Positions 35,020 to 47,833 are shown, numbered from the stretch's first letter. The stretch is DNA of 64,000 nt from Haliclona indistincta (GCA_964017065.1 OZ024790.1:11453429-11517428), one strand, 5' to 3'. Made by a program: numbers and translations. The notes: generated by a model from the sequence alone, not told the origin.

Positions 35020-35234
35020 AAATTGCTGTACACGAAGTACAGCATGCTACAAAGCGTGTGCAGCAGTTTTCTGAGATCTTGCAATACTATTCCATCAAGC
35101 GTCGCACGTACGCATGTTCGTAACTCTGCTTGTGAGAAGAAGACTGTGTACGCCCGCAGAGAAGTTAGAAGTAGACATCTACTACAACCTTCTACCATGA
35201 TTTGAGCTGCCTAGCTGTCACAATGGCTCTGAGA
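35020..35234 (-). repeat. dispersed repeat, copy 2 (partner 1836-2065)
   Basis: Reverse strand matches 1836-2065, including the coding-like LLLTSLRAYT...TLDGIVLQDL stretch. Immediately followed by the MITE at 35258. Confidence 0.6.
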
Positions 35235-35257
35235 TTCCTCTTGAGATCACATTGAGC

Positions 35258-35646
35258 TAGCCTCGTTCCCAGGCCCTTTTTCTCTAAAGAGCCTGGTACA
35301 GAATGCCTGCGCATGCTACATTTGCCCCACTTTCTGGGACAATTGGATATTCTTGTTACATGTCCGTGACAAGCAAGTACTTTCTTTGGCGCGATCATAG
35401 ACGTTCAGCAAGCACTGCATTCTTTGCTAGCACTTCTTCACACTCGCAAACGTCAAGGAATGCGTGTAAGAGCTTTCTGAGCAGTAGTTTGCAAGAACAA
35501 AATCTCGTGAGTTATGTCTCCCCGCCCCTTAATCATCTCACCCACGTTATCACATTTTCATTGCCACTTAAAATTGTTAATATGCGTCCATGCGCAGACA
35601 GTCTGTACCAGGCCCTTTTTTAAAGAAAGGGACTGGGTACGAGGCT
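35258..35646. mobile_element. CCTCGTTCCCAGG-type MITE
   Basis: Left end CTAGCCTCGTTCCCAGGCCC, right end GGGACTGGGTACGAGGCTA, imperfect inverted repeats with further inner pairing (GAGCCTGGTACAGA against TCTGTACCAGGCCC). No coding capacity. Confidence 0.75.
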
Positions 35647-36768
35647 ACACATTGCACATGCACAGTCCTCGTTTAAGGTCAGCTGTTGAAGGTTGAATGA
35701 TCTTTGCAAGATCTTGGAAAAAAGCTGTAATGACATTCACAAACGTATACAGATATTCACAACCGCATAGTGATATTCACAAGGTACCGAATGCCTTATG
35801 AATATTAATGATGACCTAGCACCCATTCCATTGCCGTTACTGGGAAAGGTTTAATGAAAAAACCCTACTATCAAGCGATCAAGAAAGCTATACTGGTGAT
35901 ATCAAGTGACCAAGGTCCAAGGCCAAATTTTGGACAATCATGACTTTGAACCTGGCCATAGACTGAGGACACCCCTTGTACATGTAGTGGGTGATGGTGC
36001 ATGGGTGGGGTCAGCTGCTTAGCTGCATCACCATAAATAACACATTTATCACATGTTCATAGATTTTGCACTATATTAACAGATTGGAAAATAGCGGAAA
36101 CTCACTATAAACAAGTCGTACATTTAGCTTATACACTGTCACCAGCCGAAGATGGGCCGCTACGGTTACGGTCACTGGTCAACGCCCTGAGTGATTGCGA
36201 GTCGGATACTGTACGTAGGGAAAGACAAATTACAGTCATGGAATTAATTCTTACGATCGTGGGTACCTGATGTTTCTATACTAGTACGAGTGTTTCCTGA
36301 AGACGTCTTGAGTCGAATAAGTCGATAAAACATCGATGTTTTGCGGTAACATGAATAAAAAGGTACCGACGGGGTACCGATGACATAATGAATTATTATG
36401 ACGTTACATCTATGTATCTCAAAATAGCCTCCATAACTGCTTTCGTCGAAATTCGTGCATTTGCTTAGCTGTACACGGTCTGGTATGCTTTCACGAATTG
36501 CTGAGTAATTATGTTGTATAATAATAATCGTTCTGTTTTTATTATCATTGCCGCTCGGCAATGATATGTAGGGATGACCGCGATTTAAGATGGCGGCTAC
36601 TCATGTGTGAAAATGAGTTATCGCACATATCTCTATACTGTTTTACATTTCTACTGTACCTCTAAGTGGATCTGATAGCTTAGTACGCTGCTCTGTACTG
36701 AGGGTGGGGTTAGTGCATGTTAGACTTGGCAAAAGATAAAATACAAACACCATAAAAATACAAAAATT
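35647..36768. other. intergenic, downstream of FBXO4 copy 1
   Basis: Includes three spaced ATATTCACAA-like motifs near 35730-35780 and a small hairpin TCATTGCCGCTCGGCAATGAT at about 36545-36565. A 105-codon minus-strand frame (36244-36561) has no recognisable features. No gene called. Confidence 0.4.
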
Positions 36769-38667
36769 CTACACAGCACTAGCTAAGAGCCAGTCAATGC
36801 CGTCTTCTAATCCAGAGAGTGTCCTCAGTACAACTCGACGAACCTGAACAAAAGTAATTGAGAGAAGGGAATCAAAGATAATTGCTAATAAAAATTATGG
36901 TCTCACCTGCCAGGGGTTATGAAGGGAGCAGAGGTCAACTTTGTCAGCAACCGCAAGTGGGGACAGTGGATTGGAGTCGTCATCCTCATCAAGTTGACAA
37001 CAGAGAACAAGTAAAGCAGACTGCTGTGATCCTGACTGCAGCATTGCTCTCAACATGGCGGTGTCTTGAGCAACAGCTATGAAAAAGAACCGAGCTCAAT
37101 ACAAAACAGTTGTTAAAATGAAGTTCACGTACCTTCTTTGTCTAGTTTAGTAGCATCAATGACCAGGATGAATCCATTAGCTTGCTGACATTGCTCCTGG
37201 ACAGCTGCTGTTAGCTCTGCCTCGTCTTGTCCATCTTGACTATATGGAGACACAAGCTTGTTGATTCTTCCCGATGATGAGTTTGCTCGACGCTCAGCTC
37301 TACAAAAAGGTGACACACAACATAGTAAGTGCTATTATGTTACTATAGTAACCACTTTACTCACTTGGTAGCGGTATACAGTGTAACCAGATTGATGGGT
37401 GTGCTTCTATGGCAAATACGAACACCAGAACCAACCCCTGTAAAGAAATAAAAAACAGTTATGAATGTAGAGACAAAAGCATAGAATCTAAGATAGAGCA
37501 AAGTGAGGGTTTTAAGTTTGGCGTACCATCTTTCCCGGGAAACAACCCGGTTGGTTGATAAGGTGACTTTGGCTGCCAGAGCATGGTTTTGACAAGAGGA
37601 ACCGATTCCAGTCCAGAACCAAACATGAGGAGTCTAGGAGATGTCCCTTGAAGGCGACGCATCAGTTTCCGTAACTTATGAGTGACTGGTTGAGTGAACG
37701 ATTGAGTTGGCAGTGACAACCTGTTAGCATAGCAACTAGCATATCTGGATGGAGAAAAGAAGCATCAAATTCTGTACTACAAAGAAAAATGAAACAACCG
37801 GCCTTCATTTAGCGAAGCACTGAGGCCCAAGGGAGTGTGTACAATACTATAACATAACTATTCAATTCAGAATAGGGAGAACTATCAAGAGACAACACTT
37901 ACAATACTGACAGTTAATACTAAGTGCATGCAGTAGTAAGTTACAGACTTATAATAGAGGTTGTGCACGTTACGTCACGATCGTTCCCATTTGTCTATTT
38001 TCCGTGCACTCTATAGCTTGCTTGGAGGGCAACTGAATCGAGCAAAATGGTAGGGTTCTCTATGACGGACTTTCGTGTACAACCTCTATAGTTATATCTA
38101 CAATTCTAGCTACATGTACATGTATATGTCTTACATCTGTTGCTCAGTAAGGTGATCAGATGACAAGGTGTCTTCGTACACTTTCGGGTGTGACAGGTGA
38201 CTGAGGACGTGCCAGTGACAAGAGTCCTCTTGTAGCCGTCTTCTCCACACCAGATGATCGCCGGCTACTGAGTGAAGCTGCTGACAAGTCTGTCCTAGCC
38301 GGCACAGCGACTTGGCGTCTAGGAAGGAGGCTACGTGGAGCAGTACACCAATCGGAAGATCATTCAGTTGTGTAGATCGCTGCTCCCCATGTGCATCACG
38401 ATCTCTTCTGATCACAATCGAGGCTGTCCCAGCAGCGAGGGAGCTCCCACAGCTCTCAGCCTGCTCGTGAAGACGGAATGTCTGCTGACTCGTATTGGAG
38501 ACCGTTTTTACTGAACGATCTTGATTATCAGTCATGATCGGGTGAATAGCATTGTTGTACCAGACGGATAGCAGCTCGGCGCTGTCTTTGAGCAGTCCTC
38601 TGATGAAGACACCCGTGTCGAGAGTAGTTGAGCGGTTGCCCTCAGAAACTTCTTGCAAAGTAGACAT
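36769..38667 (-). CDS. FBXO4: F-box only protein 4, copy 1
   Basis: Six exons (38135-38667, 37527-37744, 37365-37437, 37133-37299, 36907-37076, 36769-36843) give 411 residues; human FBXO4 is 387. The F-box sits near residues 105-150 (LNDLPIGVLLHVASFLDAKS, then CRLGQTCQQLHSVAGD). The C-terminal half matches the FBXO4 small-GTPase-like domain: PRLLMFGSGLESVPLV, GVGSGVRI, NGFILVIDATKLDKE, LLVLCCQLDEDD, HNPWQVRRVVLRTLSGLEDG. FBXO4 is a substrate receptor of SCF ubiquitin ligases (cyclin D1 and TRF1 are mammalian substrates). The start MSTLQEV is used because no in-frame upstream ATG is usable in this copy. The gene is divergent from the small secreted gene at 39064 and duplicated at 48.7-50.6 kb. 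Confidence 0.9.
37954..38089. mobile_element. small inverted-repeat element in FBXO4 copy 1 intron 1
   Basis: Ends ATAGAGGTTGTGCACG and CGTGTACAACCTCTAT are inverted repeats about 136 bases apart. The same element sits at the same place in FBXO4 copy 2 (49845-49979), so it inserted before the gene pair was duplicated. Confidence 0.85.
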
Positions 38668-38816
38668 GACTTTTTGGAATGCTTTGTAGCCGCAGGGATA
38701 CTTCTCCGACTGGGTTGACGCAGAAACACTTATATTGTGTCTTATCCATCACGCCAGCTTCTTTCTGCAACGACAGAAGAGGTCGTGTCATCAGCATCGA
38801 CGTGGCAAGGCTAGGT

Positions 38817-38938
38817 ATTACGTCATTATTACCTCATTAACCACGCCTCCTAATGTGAACGTGATTGAAGAAATCTGATTGGTTGAACGGCACAATATAA
38901 TGGTTTTCTTACACGTGGAAGCTGTGGAAAATATAAAA
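38817..38938 (+). promoter_or_regulatory. promoter elements of secreted gene 1 / FBXO4-1 bidirectional spacer
   Basis: In the 396-base divergent spacer: a CRE/ATF-like ATTACGTCAT (38817-38826), an inverted CCAAT box ATTGG (38878-38882) and TATAAAA (38932-38938), about 125 bases before the secreted-gene ATG. The same three motifs in the same order occur upstream of copy 2, although most of the surrounding TATA-proximal sequence has diverged. Confidence 0.6.
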
Positions 38939-39063
38939 GCATTATCTTACATTGTTCACACAATATCTTCAAGCTCTCACTAGTCTTGACTCTGCTGCAG
39001 CAGGCTGACTTAAAAACTCTTACGAGTACCTCCACGAATTAAATCATCGGCTTGACCATCACT

Positions 39064-39567
39064 ATGAAGATCATCATCGTCGCTTTCATTGGCGCAATCG
39101 CTATTCTAGGTACTGTTTCCGCTCAGCCGACAAGTTGCACGGAAAGTGATCGGACCGAACTCAAGAATATTACAACCCGAGTGGACGAGTGCACAAGTAC
39201 ATCCTGCCGCCGATCGGAGAATGAAACCAACTGCCAGTGCTGTGTCCGAATTCGTGACTCTGACAGGAGTAGTCGTGACGAAATTGCGTGCTGCCGTCAG
39301 TTTGCAACTGGACTAGATCTATACCAGCAGTGCAAGGATTCTTTAAATTCGACTAGTGGAGACAACGGCAACCGTACCAAAAGATCTAATCATTCCGATG
39401 CTCATATTGTGGATTCCTGGGTTCCATCGATTGGCTGCAACTTCGAATTTGCCACAGAAATGACTGGAAGCGGCGGCACACCAAGCGGTGCAGAAGAGAT
39501 AGTTCATGCAGTTTCTGCAATGAGTCTACTGATCAGTATTGCCGTGGCTACAAGCTTCACTCTCTGA
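39064..39567 (+). CDS. small secreted Cys-rich protein, copy 1 (GPI-anchor-like tail)
   Basis: Single-exon gene, 167 residues from ATG 39064. It has a signal peptide (MKIIIVAFIGAIAILGTVSA, cut probably after A or AQ), then a domain with cysteine pattern C-x17-C-x4-C-x8-C-x-CC-x15-CC-x12-C, an ENETNCQCCVRIRDS core, several N-glycosylation sequons (NIT, NET, NST), a KR dibasic site after the domain, one further Cys, and a C-terminal hydrophobic stretch after small residues (SGAEE...VSAMSLLISIAVATSFTL) that looks like a GPI-anchor signal. I do not recognise the family; no function is assigned. Paralogue at 50951-51409. Confidence 0.8.
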   Translation: MKIIIVAFIGAIAILGTVSAQPTSCTESDRTELKNITTRVDECTSTSCRRSENETNCQCCVRIRDSDRSSRDEIACCRQFATGLDLYQQCKDSLNSTSGDNGNRTKRSNHSDAHIVDSWVPSIGCNFEFATEMTGSGGTPSGAEEIVHAVSAMSLLISIAVATSFTL

Positions 39568-41409
39568 TAGGCTTTGCAGAGAGGCCGTGCCATGCACCAT
39601 CAATCAATTGGACTGCAAAAAGCATAATTAATTTTTTCTTATGCATGGTGACACATGTGAAATTGTTGTGTAACGAATCAATACCTGTTTTGCAACTTTT
39701 CAAGCATGTCACTCGACATGATAGTTAACTTCTAGAAAAAGACCTATAGGGCTATATGGCTAACATAGCTGTAGACTATACATGTACTGGTAGTGCATTA
39801 TAGTCACAAAGTTAATTCACAAAATAATAATAATATTATTATTCATATTATTATTCAGACAGCTGGTATGCAACACCAGTATAATAGCTACATTGGTTCT
39901 AGTGCATGCATTGTACATTAGATCTAGCTTTAATTAAGGTTTCAGATTTATGCAAGCATGCAGTCCACATAACAGCTAGACACCCTATTGAGAATTAAAA
40001 TATAGAATTTTTATGACTACCATAGGTTAAAACAGCCTAAAGTATCACCTCAATTAGCCCGGCAGCCTGTAATGTAACTAAGTTAGGGCTAAGGGTTAGG
40101 GTTAGGGTTATAGGGCTATAACTAAGTTTATTATTATGATTTACACACAGGAAGACTGCCTGAACAAAAGGAAAAGGAAAAGAACAAAATGGGATGGTGC
40201 TTGTAAATAGTGCTTGCACATTATAAACACTTGAACTGGGAGTGGGACTGAGGTGCACTTCAGTGATTACTTGGGTCAAGATATTCAGCTTTTCATCACT
40301 TGTCAAAGTTAATTGCATGACATTCACATGCAAGAATGTCACAGAACCGGCCCTGATTAAGCCACTAATGTAGGCCAGTTTTACATTTGCAAGCGTGGTC
40401 TAAACTCATTCCTCTCCTTATCGCAAGCATCAACCCTCAGTTTCAGGAGTTATATTTATTTGATGAGTACGATATGACTGAGAGGGAGATGGTCACAGGT
40501 GCAATGCAGTAGTGATTGTTGTCTTCATGACCCTTGAGCCAGAAAGTTCAGGATCAATTTACATCCTTTCATGATCACTCAGTTAACTTTTATCCAGTTC
40601 TAGTAAATTAATGTAATAATCATGATATTATGTACATGCATGTTTTATTGTATACCAATACCAAGTCGAAAATGTGTTTCAATGCCATAGACATAGGCAC
40701 ATTGGTTCATTGTTACAGATGATGTGGCTACGCCATCTGGCCTGTTACATATTTTCTCAAGACCCCTAAGCAGACTGGGCGGAGATACTGCTCCGCAAGC
40801 GGCTGCATGATGGTGAGATTGTTTGTATTGCATTAGCTGTTTTCTTTTGCCTTAATGTTTTGAATAATAATTCTATTTTAGCTGTGGTGTAGTTCTCAAT
40901 AGGGTGTTTTTGCTGTTTTAACATTTCTCAGCATCATTTTCTTGTCTTATTCTAAGAATTGTATGTATAGGCATCATGAATTTGACTTATTGTGAAAATG
41001 ATGGATGTGCATTTTTGAGCTTTCAAAACGATGAATACAATAGTTGATTTATTCTTTTCATGCATGGTATGAATTTTACATCTAAATCATGTAAGCCGTA
41101 CAGGTTACATAAATTTTAGCTGATTTTGCATGTCAAATTTTTAATAATTTTACCATTGCACTTGGTGCATAGCATAGCCATGAGCTGCATGGTTATAAAG
41201 TGGCTCATTTTAGCCTTTTATTTATGCATGACTTATCACTTTAAGCTCTGTACTACGTACCTTATGGAACTATTGTGATTTGTCTATGTTCCAGATCCAT
41301 GCAGTCCACATAACTGTGGATAAAATTCATGATTCATAATGTTTATATTATACAATTCCTAGAACTAGACTGCTTGGTAGAATAACTACTCTTACCAAGA
41401 AATGTATAC

Positions 41410-41609
41410 NNNNNNNNNNNNNNNNNNNNNNNNNNNNNNNNNNNNNNNNNNNNNNNNNNNNNNNNNNNNNNNNNNNNNNNNNNNNNNNNNNNNNNNNNNN
41501 NNNNNNNNNNNNNNNNNNNNNNNNNNNNNNNNNNNNNNNNNNNNNNNNNNNNNNNNNNNNNNNNNNNNNNNNNNNNNNNNNNNNNNNNNNNNNNNNNNNN
41601 NNNNNNNNN
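41410..41609. other. assembly gap (200 N)
   Basis: Exactly 200 undetermined bases, a common arbitrary scaffold-gap size, so the true length is unknown. Confidence 1.
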
Positions 41610-42029
41610 GCAGACTTTAGAACGTGTTGGTTAGATTGTAGGGTTGTTAGATTGTTGGGTAATGGACTTAAGAAACACTGGGAAGGAAGCACTGGCCAAA
41701 TTGATGAAACAATCATGCAAAAGACGGCATTGTAATAAACTGAGTGCAGTAGACAGCCAGTCGACAAGGTAAACAAATTGATACTTACATAGTGAATGTT
41801 ATTTTCTTATTTTTATGTAGTAAAGAAAACTGAGATCAGCATGAGGACTCTGAAGACTATAGCTCTTGTCATTCAATACATGGTTTAATCATGTCAATAA
41901 TTCACAGATTTATTGCCAATTTTTATGATTGGACTGCATGCAAAGTTCAGTAAAATTATTTACACCACTCTCTGCTTCCGGAGGCAAAAAATAAAGCATT
42001 ATACTTGCCATGATATTATGCGCGGCTTT

Positions 42030-42715
42030 TGTTTTCAGAGGAGTCACACATCACCGCGGGACTTGCTGCTAGCTCCGGTGATATGTGACCCACCGTGCGC
42101 GGCGTGAGTCACAAATCACCGGTGGTGATATGTGACCGGGGGTCACTCATCACCGGGGGTCGCATATCACCGTGACACCGGTCTGGTATTGGAAAGCGGG
42201 CTGGCCCGGCACGGCACGGCACGGCTCGGCACCGCTTTTATGGCTAGTGTCAGAAACGCTAACAACGCGGGCCGGGCCGGGCCAGGTTATTTTTTATCGA
42301 CCTACAGCCACTGCTATGGTGATCTAGGCTTCGCCAATTGAAGAAACAATAATACTCGGTGTGTCTGTCTTGAAAAGGAAAGGACCACGTAAGAGAGGAC
42401 GCAGCAAAGCGTTCGTTATGCATTGCGTACCTTCAGCATACTTCTGCGTGCCCGTTGTTACTCAATCCATAACATAGCTCTGACAAGAGCTGTACAGAAC
42501 AAAAATGCAACAATACATGCACCAGCACAGATACAAACTCGCTTCAGCTATCGTTGCTAGGTAGTCGCCATTTTATTCTCCTACGTCACGAAGTCTCCGC
42601 CTTTTACAATCGACTTGGCCCGGTAAAATATTGTGCAGTGTAAACGCGTGCAAGAACCGTGCCGGGCCGTGCTCCCACGGCCCCAGTACAGTGTAAACGC
42701 GGTATTATAGACAAC
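42030..42715. repeat. palindromic ATCACCG cluster and GC-rich inverted repeat
   Basis: From 42043 to 42175 a motif close to TCACATATCACCGG recurs about six times in both orientations (TCACACATCACCGC, CCGGTGATATGTGACC, TCACAAATCACCGG, GGTGATATGTGACCGG, TCACTCATCACCGG, CGCATATCACCGTG). It is followed by CCCGGCACGGCACGGCACGG (about 42205) whose complement-like GTGCCGGGCCGTGC lies near 42660, suggesting an inverted-repeat element of about 500 bases. No coding content. Confidence 0.6.
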
Positions 42716-43036
42716 TGTGCTGTTGAGAAGATCTGTGATTGATCGATCAGGTGATGATGCTCTTGAAAATAAATTTTGAATAGCCACCTTACCTTGTGAA
42801 GCTGTTAGTCTTAGCATTGACCAAAGAACAAATTTTTGAGACAACAAGAAACAAAACAGTATTAATTTTAGTCATGAGTAGTGTGATTATAAATTACTTA
42901 GTAATACAAATTCACACTTGTTATAAAGTTTAGCACACCTCTATAGATCTGTTACACAAACATTATTTTTCAAAGTGTGAGTAACCGTTAATCCTGTGCA
43001 TTTTGCTGTGTTGTTGAAGACATGTCTTATGTTGAT

Positions 43037-45106
43037 TCATGTAGCAGCTGGCTTTGTTGGTTCTTTGACGTAAGGATTCAATGGTGTCCGTGTGTGACTA
43101 TCACTGGGTACTGGTATTTCTGATGCTCCACTGAACATTCCGACCATGCGCATGTACGGTTCACCATCGACTGAATTAATGCTGACATGTAATACAGTGT
43201 CAGGAATCTCAAGATACGTTGAGTTTGATGCTTGTTCTACTACAAGCAGTCTGGATGGAACAGGCAGTCTGGATGGATCAGACAGTCTGGACGGATCAGA
43301 CAGTTCCATGTACAATTCGTTGGCACTCTTATGCTTGCAAATGATCTCGTCAAACGTTGACCGTAGTTCACTAAACAGTGGTCTGTCACTGGAGTCTGCT
43401 TGCCAGCATCGCAGCATGATCATAATTTTATAGCTGGATGAAATTGTGAATTAGGGGCGCTTGAGGACAATCACTTACATTTCTATGGGACAATTTTCAG
43501 GCTTCTCCATCCTGTAGCCATCCATAAGCATCGATAAAAGATTTCCATTTGTGATATTCGGATAAGGAAAATTTCCTGCAATGCAAGTTAAAAGTCGTGT
43601 TATTACATATCTAACTTACCAAGTGTACTGATCTCCCACAAACTAACTCCAAACGACCACACATCCGAGGCACTGGTGAACTCTCTGTTGATTATTGATT
43701 CGATTGCCATCCACTTGAGAGGCAGTCGAGCCTTTGTAGTCTTCACATACACTCCGTCGCTAAGAACAGCACGTGACATCCCAAAATCGGTAATCTTGAG
43801 GTACTTTCCAACACCAATCAGGATATTCCTGCAAGCAAGATCACGATGGACAACTTGCAAGCTAGCCAAATACTCCTGCGCAAATTTAAGCAACCATAAT
43901 AGAAAAGGTTGATGCATGCATAGTTTCACGAACCATCCCAGAAGATATTTGGTAGGCAAACGATAGAAGGTCAATGCTGGGTTGAAATGAACCAAGTTCT
44001 TTGTAGTCATCCATTTCATCCTGCAGTGATTTGAAAGTTTAGTTTTGTTTTCCTTTTGGTGTGCATGCAACCTGTGTATTCAATACTAACCTGTTTACGA
44101 CAAGCACATAAGTAGGTCAACAGGTCACCGTGCTCTACAAACTCAGTTATCAAGGACAGCGGCTCTTGGAGTGTTACGCATCCCAACATGTTCACTACAT
44201 GGGCATTGTTGCCCTTTGCAATTCTCTTCATCAGTTCGATCTCTTCCAGAAAGTCTCTCTTTTCACTGCCTGTTGCATGGACTGTGAACAAAACTCAAGT
44301 TAATATTGTGTACCAAATTTCGTGTTATTACACAAACACGTGAATGTATGAGTTGTGAGTCTTCCTAGAAGTCAATAACAGTAACTTACCAAGAAATTCA
44401 CTTAGCTATAGTCTATAATGCAACCTACTAGTAGCCATGATAGTATATTACATTTGCTGTTCCACAATACCTTTGAGAAGCTTCACAGCAAGAAATTCCT
44501 TATTCTTTGAATAAGTGATCAACTTCCGGTTGCTAGGCTCGCCACACAGCTGCCCTTTGAATACTTCACCGAACTCTCCCTCTCCTAATTTTTCGTGGAT
44601 ACCAATTGACCATATTGGCACCTCCCAATCATCCAAGCAGGGAGACTCGTCTATAGGACTACATGCAACAAAGGACATGTTTGAAGAAGATGTTCTTCGA
44701 CCTAACAGCCATGGCTGTTCTTCTAACACATTATCCTGTAAAAAAGGAAATAGTAATAGATTGTGCACTTGTATTTTATGACGTACATGGATAAAAATTC
44801 TTTTTAGTCTTCTCTTGCGTCTGGAGAGGACTAGTACAATCACAGCGAAGCAGGTTCCCATGGCAACAAACAGTAGAACTGCTCCGAATGACGCAATGAA
44901 ATAAAATGGTATCTTTGAAATTGTAGTGTCGGCATCTGTCACTGTAATGATAAAAATAAACCTACTGCTATTGATTTGCTCACGTACGTGGCTGAGCTGT
45001 TTCTATTACTGTTGATTGTATAGGTGGATAAAACCTTGGAAAAGTCATCGTGGACTTTATTTGTGACCACTCAAGTGAAACCCCTCTAGTGCTGTAGTTT
45101 GCTATA
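43037..45106 (-). CDS. receptor tyrosine kinase, membrane and kinase part (5' end missing)
   Basis: Exons read on the minus strand: 44988-45106, 44787-44941, 44471-44735, 44091-44281, 43934-44020, 43620-43875, 43479-43575, 43037-43433. They encode a short extracellular stem, a membrane helix (FYFIASFGAVLLFVAMGTCF) followed by a basic stop-transfer, and a kinase domain with glycine loop GEGEFGEVFKG, VAIK-equivalent FLAVKLLK, helix-C EEIELMKRI, catalytic HRDLACRN, DFG as ITDFGMSR, the tyrosine-kinase loop TTKARLPLKWMAIES and SDVWSFGVSLWE. All catalytic residues are present, so activity is plausible. The tail has repeated SRL(S/P)(D/V)P units. Immediately upstream lies a displaced DPY19L fragment, and I find no signal peptide or ectodomain exon between 45.1 and 48.4 kb. 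RTK class not determined. Confidence 0.85.
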
Positions 45107-45139
45107 CTGGTATAGCTTGATGAAACTTGTTGCTGTTTT

Positions 45140-47833
45140 TACACTTCTCATCATTCATTCTCGTGATGAAAATTAAAGCATGAAACAATTTATTATTAAC
45201 ATGCAATGCACTTGTGCATGTAGGCAGTGACGAAAAATAAATAATGTGAAAATTTAACAGAAAAAAATTTTTATAGACAAAACTTTTTATAGGGAAAAAA
45301 TTTTTAAAAACAAATTTTATAGGCAAAAAATTTCTTGATCTACGGTACTCATTCATCTATGGGATAGCAGTCTACAATTATAGTACAGCTTACCAGACTG
45401 ACGAGCAAACCAGCTGCTAAGTATGACGAAAGTAGGAGAACATTTCCAAACTGAATTACGATGTTGACAGCCAATGCTAACTACACAAAAGATCACAAAT
45501 TTAATGAGCAATTTCATCATTCACTTACTAAGAGCGATAGAACTATTCCAATGAATTTATGTTTAGGTATCAATCTGATTGTGTAGAGAGCAAATAAACC
45601 AGCTACCTGTGAAAATAGATAGATACATCACAAACTTAAAACAATCCAGAATTGCCCGATGAAAAAGATCAGCTTGCATGAACACACCTGAGTGAGCAGA
45701 GTAAACTGAGCAAACTGTAAGAGATAAAATAATACTCTGTGAATAATAGTACAGCCGTCATATAGTTATACAGTACCTGCCAGGGTATCATAAATGCTAC
45801 AGACATCACTGTTAACAACAAGTACCAAAGAATGTCCACTCTCTTCTCCCTAGGTACAGAATTATCAGTATTTTATCCACGAGCTTGTTTGTGGCTGTAC
45901 CTCAGCATGTGAGTGACACACAGCAGTTGAGAAACTTTCTCTCAATGGTGGAGTCCACATTACACGTGTTGACTATTCAGATAAGTGATGAGGTAGTGAA
46001 TTTCGAATTCATGTGTAAACTAACTTCCCCATGGTTATAAAAAACATGGCTGCCGAGAGAGCACCACCCAATACACTGTCACTATGGGAATGGAGTAAAC
46101 AGAACCGAGATGCAAGCATTCACTACATACAGACCTGAGGTAGGATGATAGCAGGAATATACCAGCTGGTAGAAGTGCATTGAGCGCAAAGATGCAATAG
46201 ACATAGAAATAGACCGGCTCCCCAAATCCTGCAAAATAAAATAATTTATTGTGACTTGTAATATTTTCATTTTATTGAGCTCGTAACGTTGAATAGTTCC
46301 TAAACCAAAAGTTTAATAGTCTACAAATCAAGCAACCGTAGTAAATTTTTCATTAATTAGAAAAATAATTTTACCCATTAACGGGTGCCCTCACGTGCGA
46401 AAATTTTCTATCCATTCAAAATTTTACATGGTCATCTGGACAAAAAAAAACAATTTTTTACGTTTACGGTATTCAAATACACATGTAACACACGCAGTAC
46501 ACAGTAAATTAATTGGGTGTTCCGTCCATACCTGAGCATGTGTCTACAGGAGGCAACCCATAGCCTCTCTTGATGGTATAACAAGTTTTACCAGTCACTT
46601 TGACACTTTTCAGTACAGCTGCAAGACCACGATAACATGCACCCAGTACCACCTGCAATAAATATAGGTTAGACGATGGATTTGAGGTGTCTACGGGATT
46701 TAGATCACCGCGGAAACCGATGTTTTAGACGTCCCAAGCGCGTAGCGCGAGGGCGTCTATTTCGGTTTCCAAGGTGAGCTAAATCTCGTAGGCACCGAGA
46801 ATCTATCGTCTGAGGTGTTTAGACCATACCTGCGCTTAAGCAAACGAAGCGCTCGCAGTAGTAGAGGGCCCAGAGAAGTTCCCAGAGTCAAGCGAAAGCC
46901 CGTTTTCAAACGATGGCAGTATAAACTCGTGTGCGTTTTTCAACGCCGCCATGTTGTTGTGGTTATTAATGACGTGGTTAATTAAAGGTGTTCTAAGTAA
47001 ACTCAGCGGTGTACTAAGTGAAATCAGCTGTGTTCTACTTGATTTAGAACACCTCTGGCTGACCAATCAAATTGAAGAATTACATTGAAGTATGGTCTTT
47101 GTATTGGTAAGAGATAATAAAATCAGTCATGTTTCAACGTGTTTTCTCGCATGTACATCACATGACATACTTCTATGCATGCAATTTTGATAGTATCAAA
47201 TTTGGTATGCTCAAATTTTGTGATAAATGCGGGCATACCTCTGGGTAAAGATTGAAGCGTTTCAGTGTATTAATTGTAGAAGGATACTCCGTCATGTTGT
47301 CATTCAATAGCAGCTGTACTCTACTGGTTATAAAGATGGAGCCTCAACCATCGTCTTGTAGTACGAATAATACAGTCCCTAGAGTCAGGAGAGTTGAAAA
47401 TGAGTGGTAAAGTAGACAATGACCGGCATGGCTGACCATTTCAGTTCTAAAGGAGAGTTCTCTTTCCAGAGGTGACAGGTGAGTGAAGAAACGATCATTT
47501 TCAAACAAGTGGTACAAGTGTTGGCTGAAACACATAAAATCGATACACACCTGATCTAGCACTGTGACACACAGTTTACCTGTGTATTGCTCCTATCAGT
47601 AACCCTAGGTAAAGAAAACACAGACATGCATTATGCAGGTAAGGTGGCTTGTAGTTTTACTGTACAAATACAAGCTAGCTTGCTTGATTGGTCACAACGC
47701 GTTATGTATACTGCGTTCTAAGGTACAGGCTAACCCCGCCGAGCTAAAGAGCTAGCTACAGCGCTAACCTACTCCCAGCAGAATCAGACTCCGCCTACTA
47801 GCTCGTGATGATGGCGAAGTCCTTGCTCTCCAA
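45140..47833 (-). pseudogene. DPY19L partial duplicate (5' half, broken)
   Basis: Matches 21950-24190 of the intact DPY19L locus, exons and introns included, down to exon 12 (45394-45480); exons 13-21 are absent. Exon 8 (about 45870-45970) carries a 20-base internal deletion relative to the intact gene, which shifts the frame. Exon 1 is cut in its middle and joined directly to FHIT exon 3 sequence near 47833. An unrelated 430-base block interrupts intron 4. A functional product is unlikely. Confidence 0.9.
46672..47100. mobile_element. insertion in the DPY19L pseudogene with nested foldback
   Basis: Absent from the matching intron at 23380-23400. The first 140 bases fold back on themselves: TTAGACGATGGATTTGAGGT pairs with the stretch ending ATCTATCGTCTGAG, and ATTTAGATCACCGCGGAAAC pairs with GGTTTCCAAGGTGAGCTAAA. 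The remaining 290 bases contain GTGTTCTAAGTAAACTCAGC-like direct repeats. No coding capacity. Confidence 0.75.

Larger units (their letters stand above)
39568..43036. other. intergenic region containing the assembly gap
   Basis: Mostly AT-rich sequence without recognisable genes. It includes a short GGGTTA run at about 40085-40110 (three TTAGGG-type units), the gap at 41410-41609 and a GC-rich repeat region at 42030-42715. Because of the gap, distance and order across it depend on scaffolding. Confidence 0.5.

Noticed and set aside
36244..36561. 105-codon minus frame
   Set aside because: Isoleucine/serine-rich low-information composition, no features, in a repeat-rich spacer.
40085..40110. 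TTAGGG-like run as interstitial telomere
   Set aside because: Only about three units; could be chance or a tiny repair insert.
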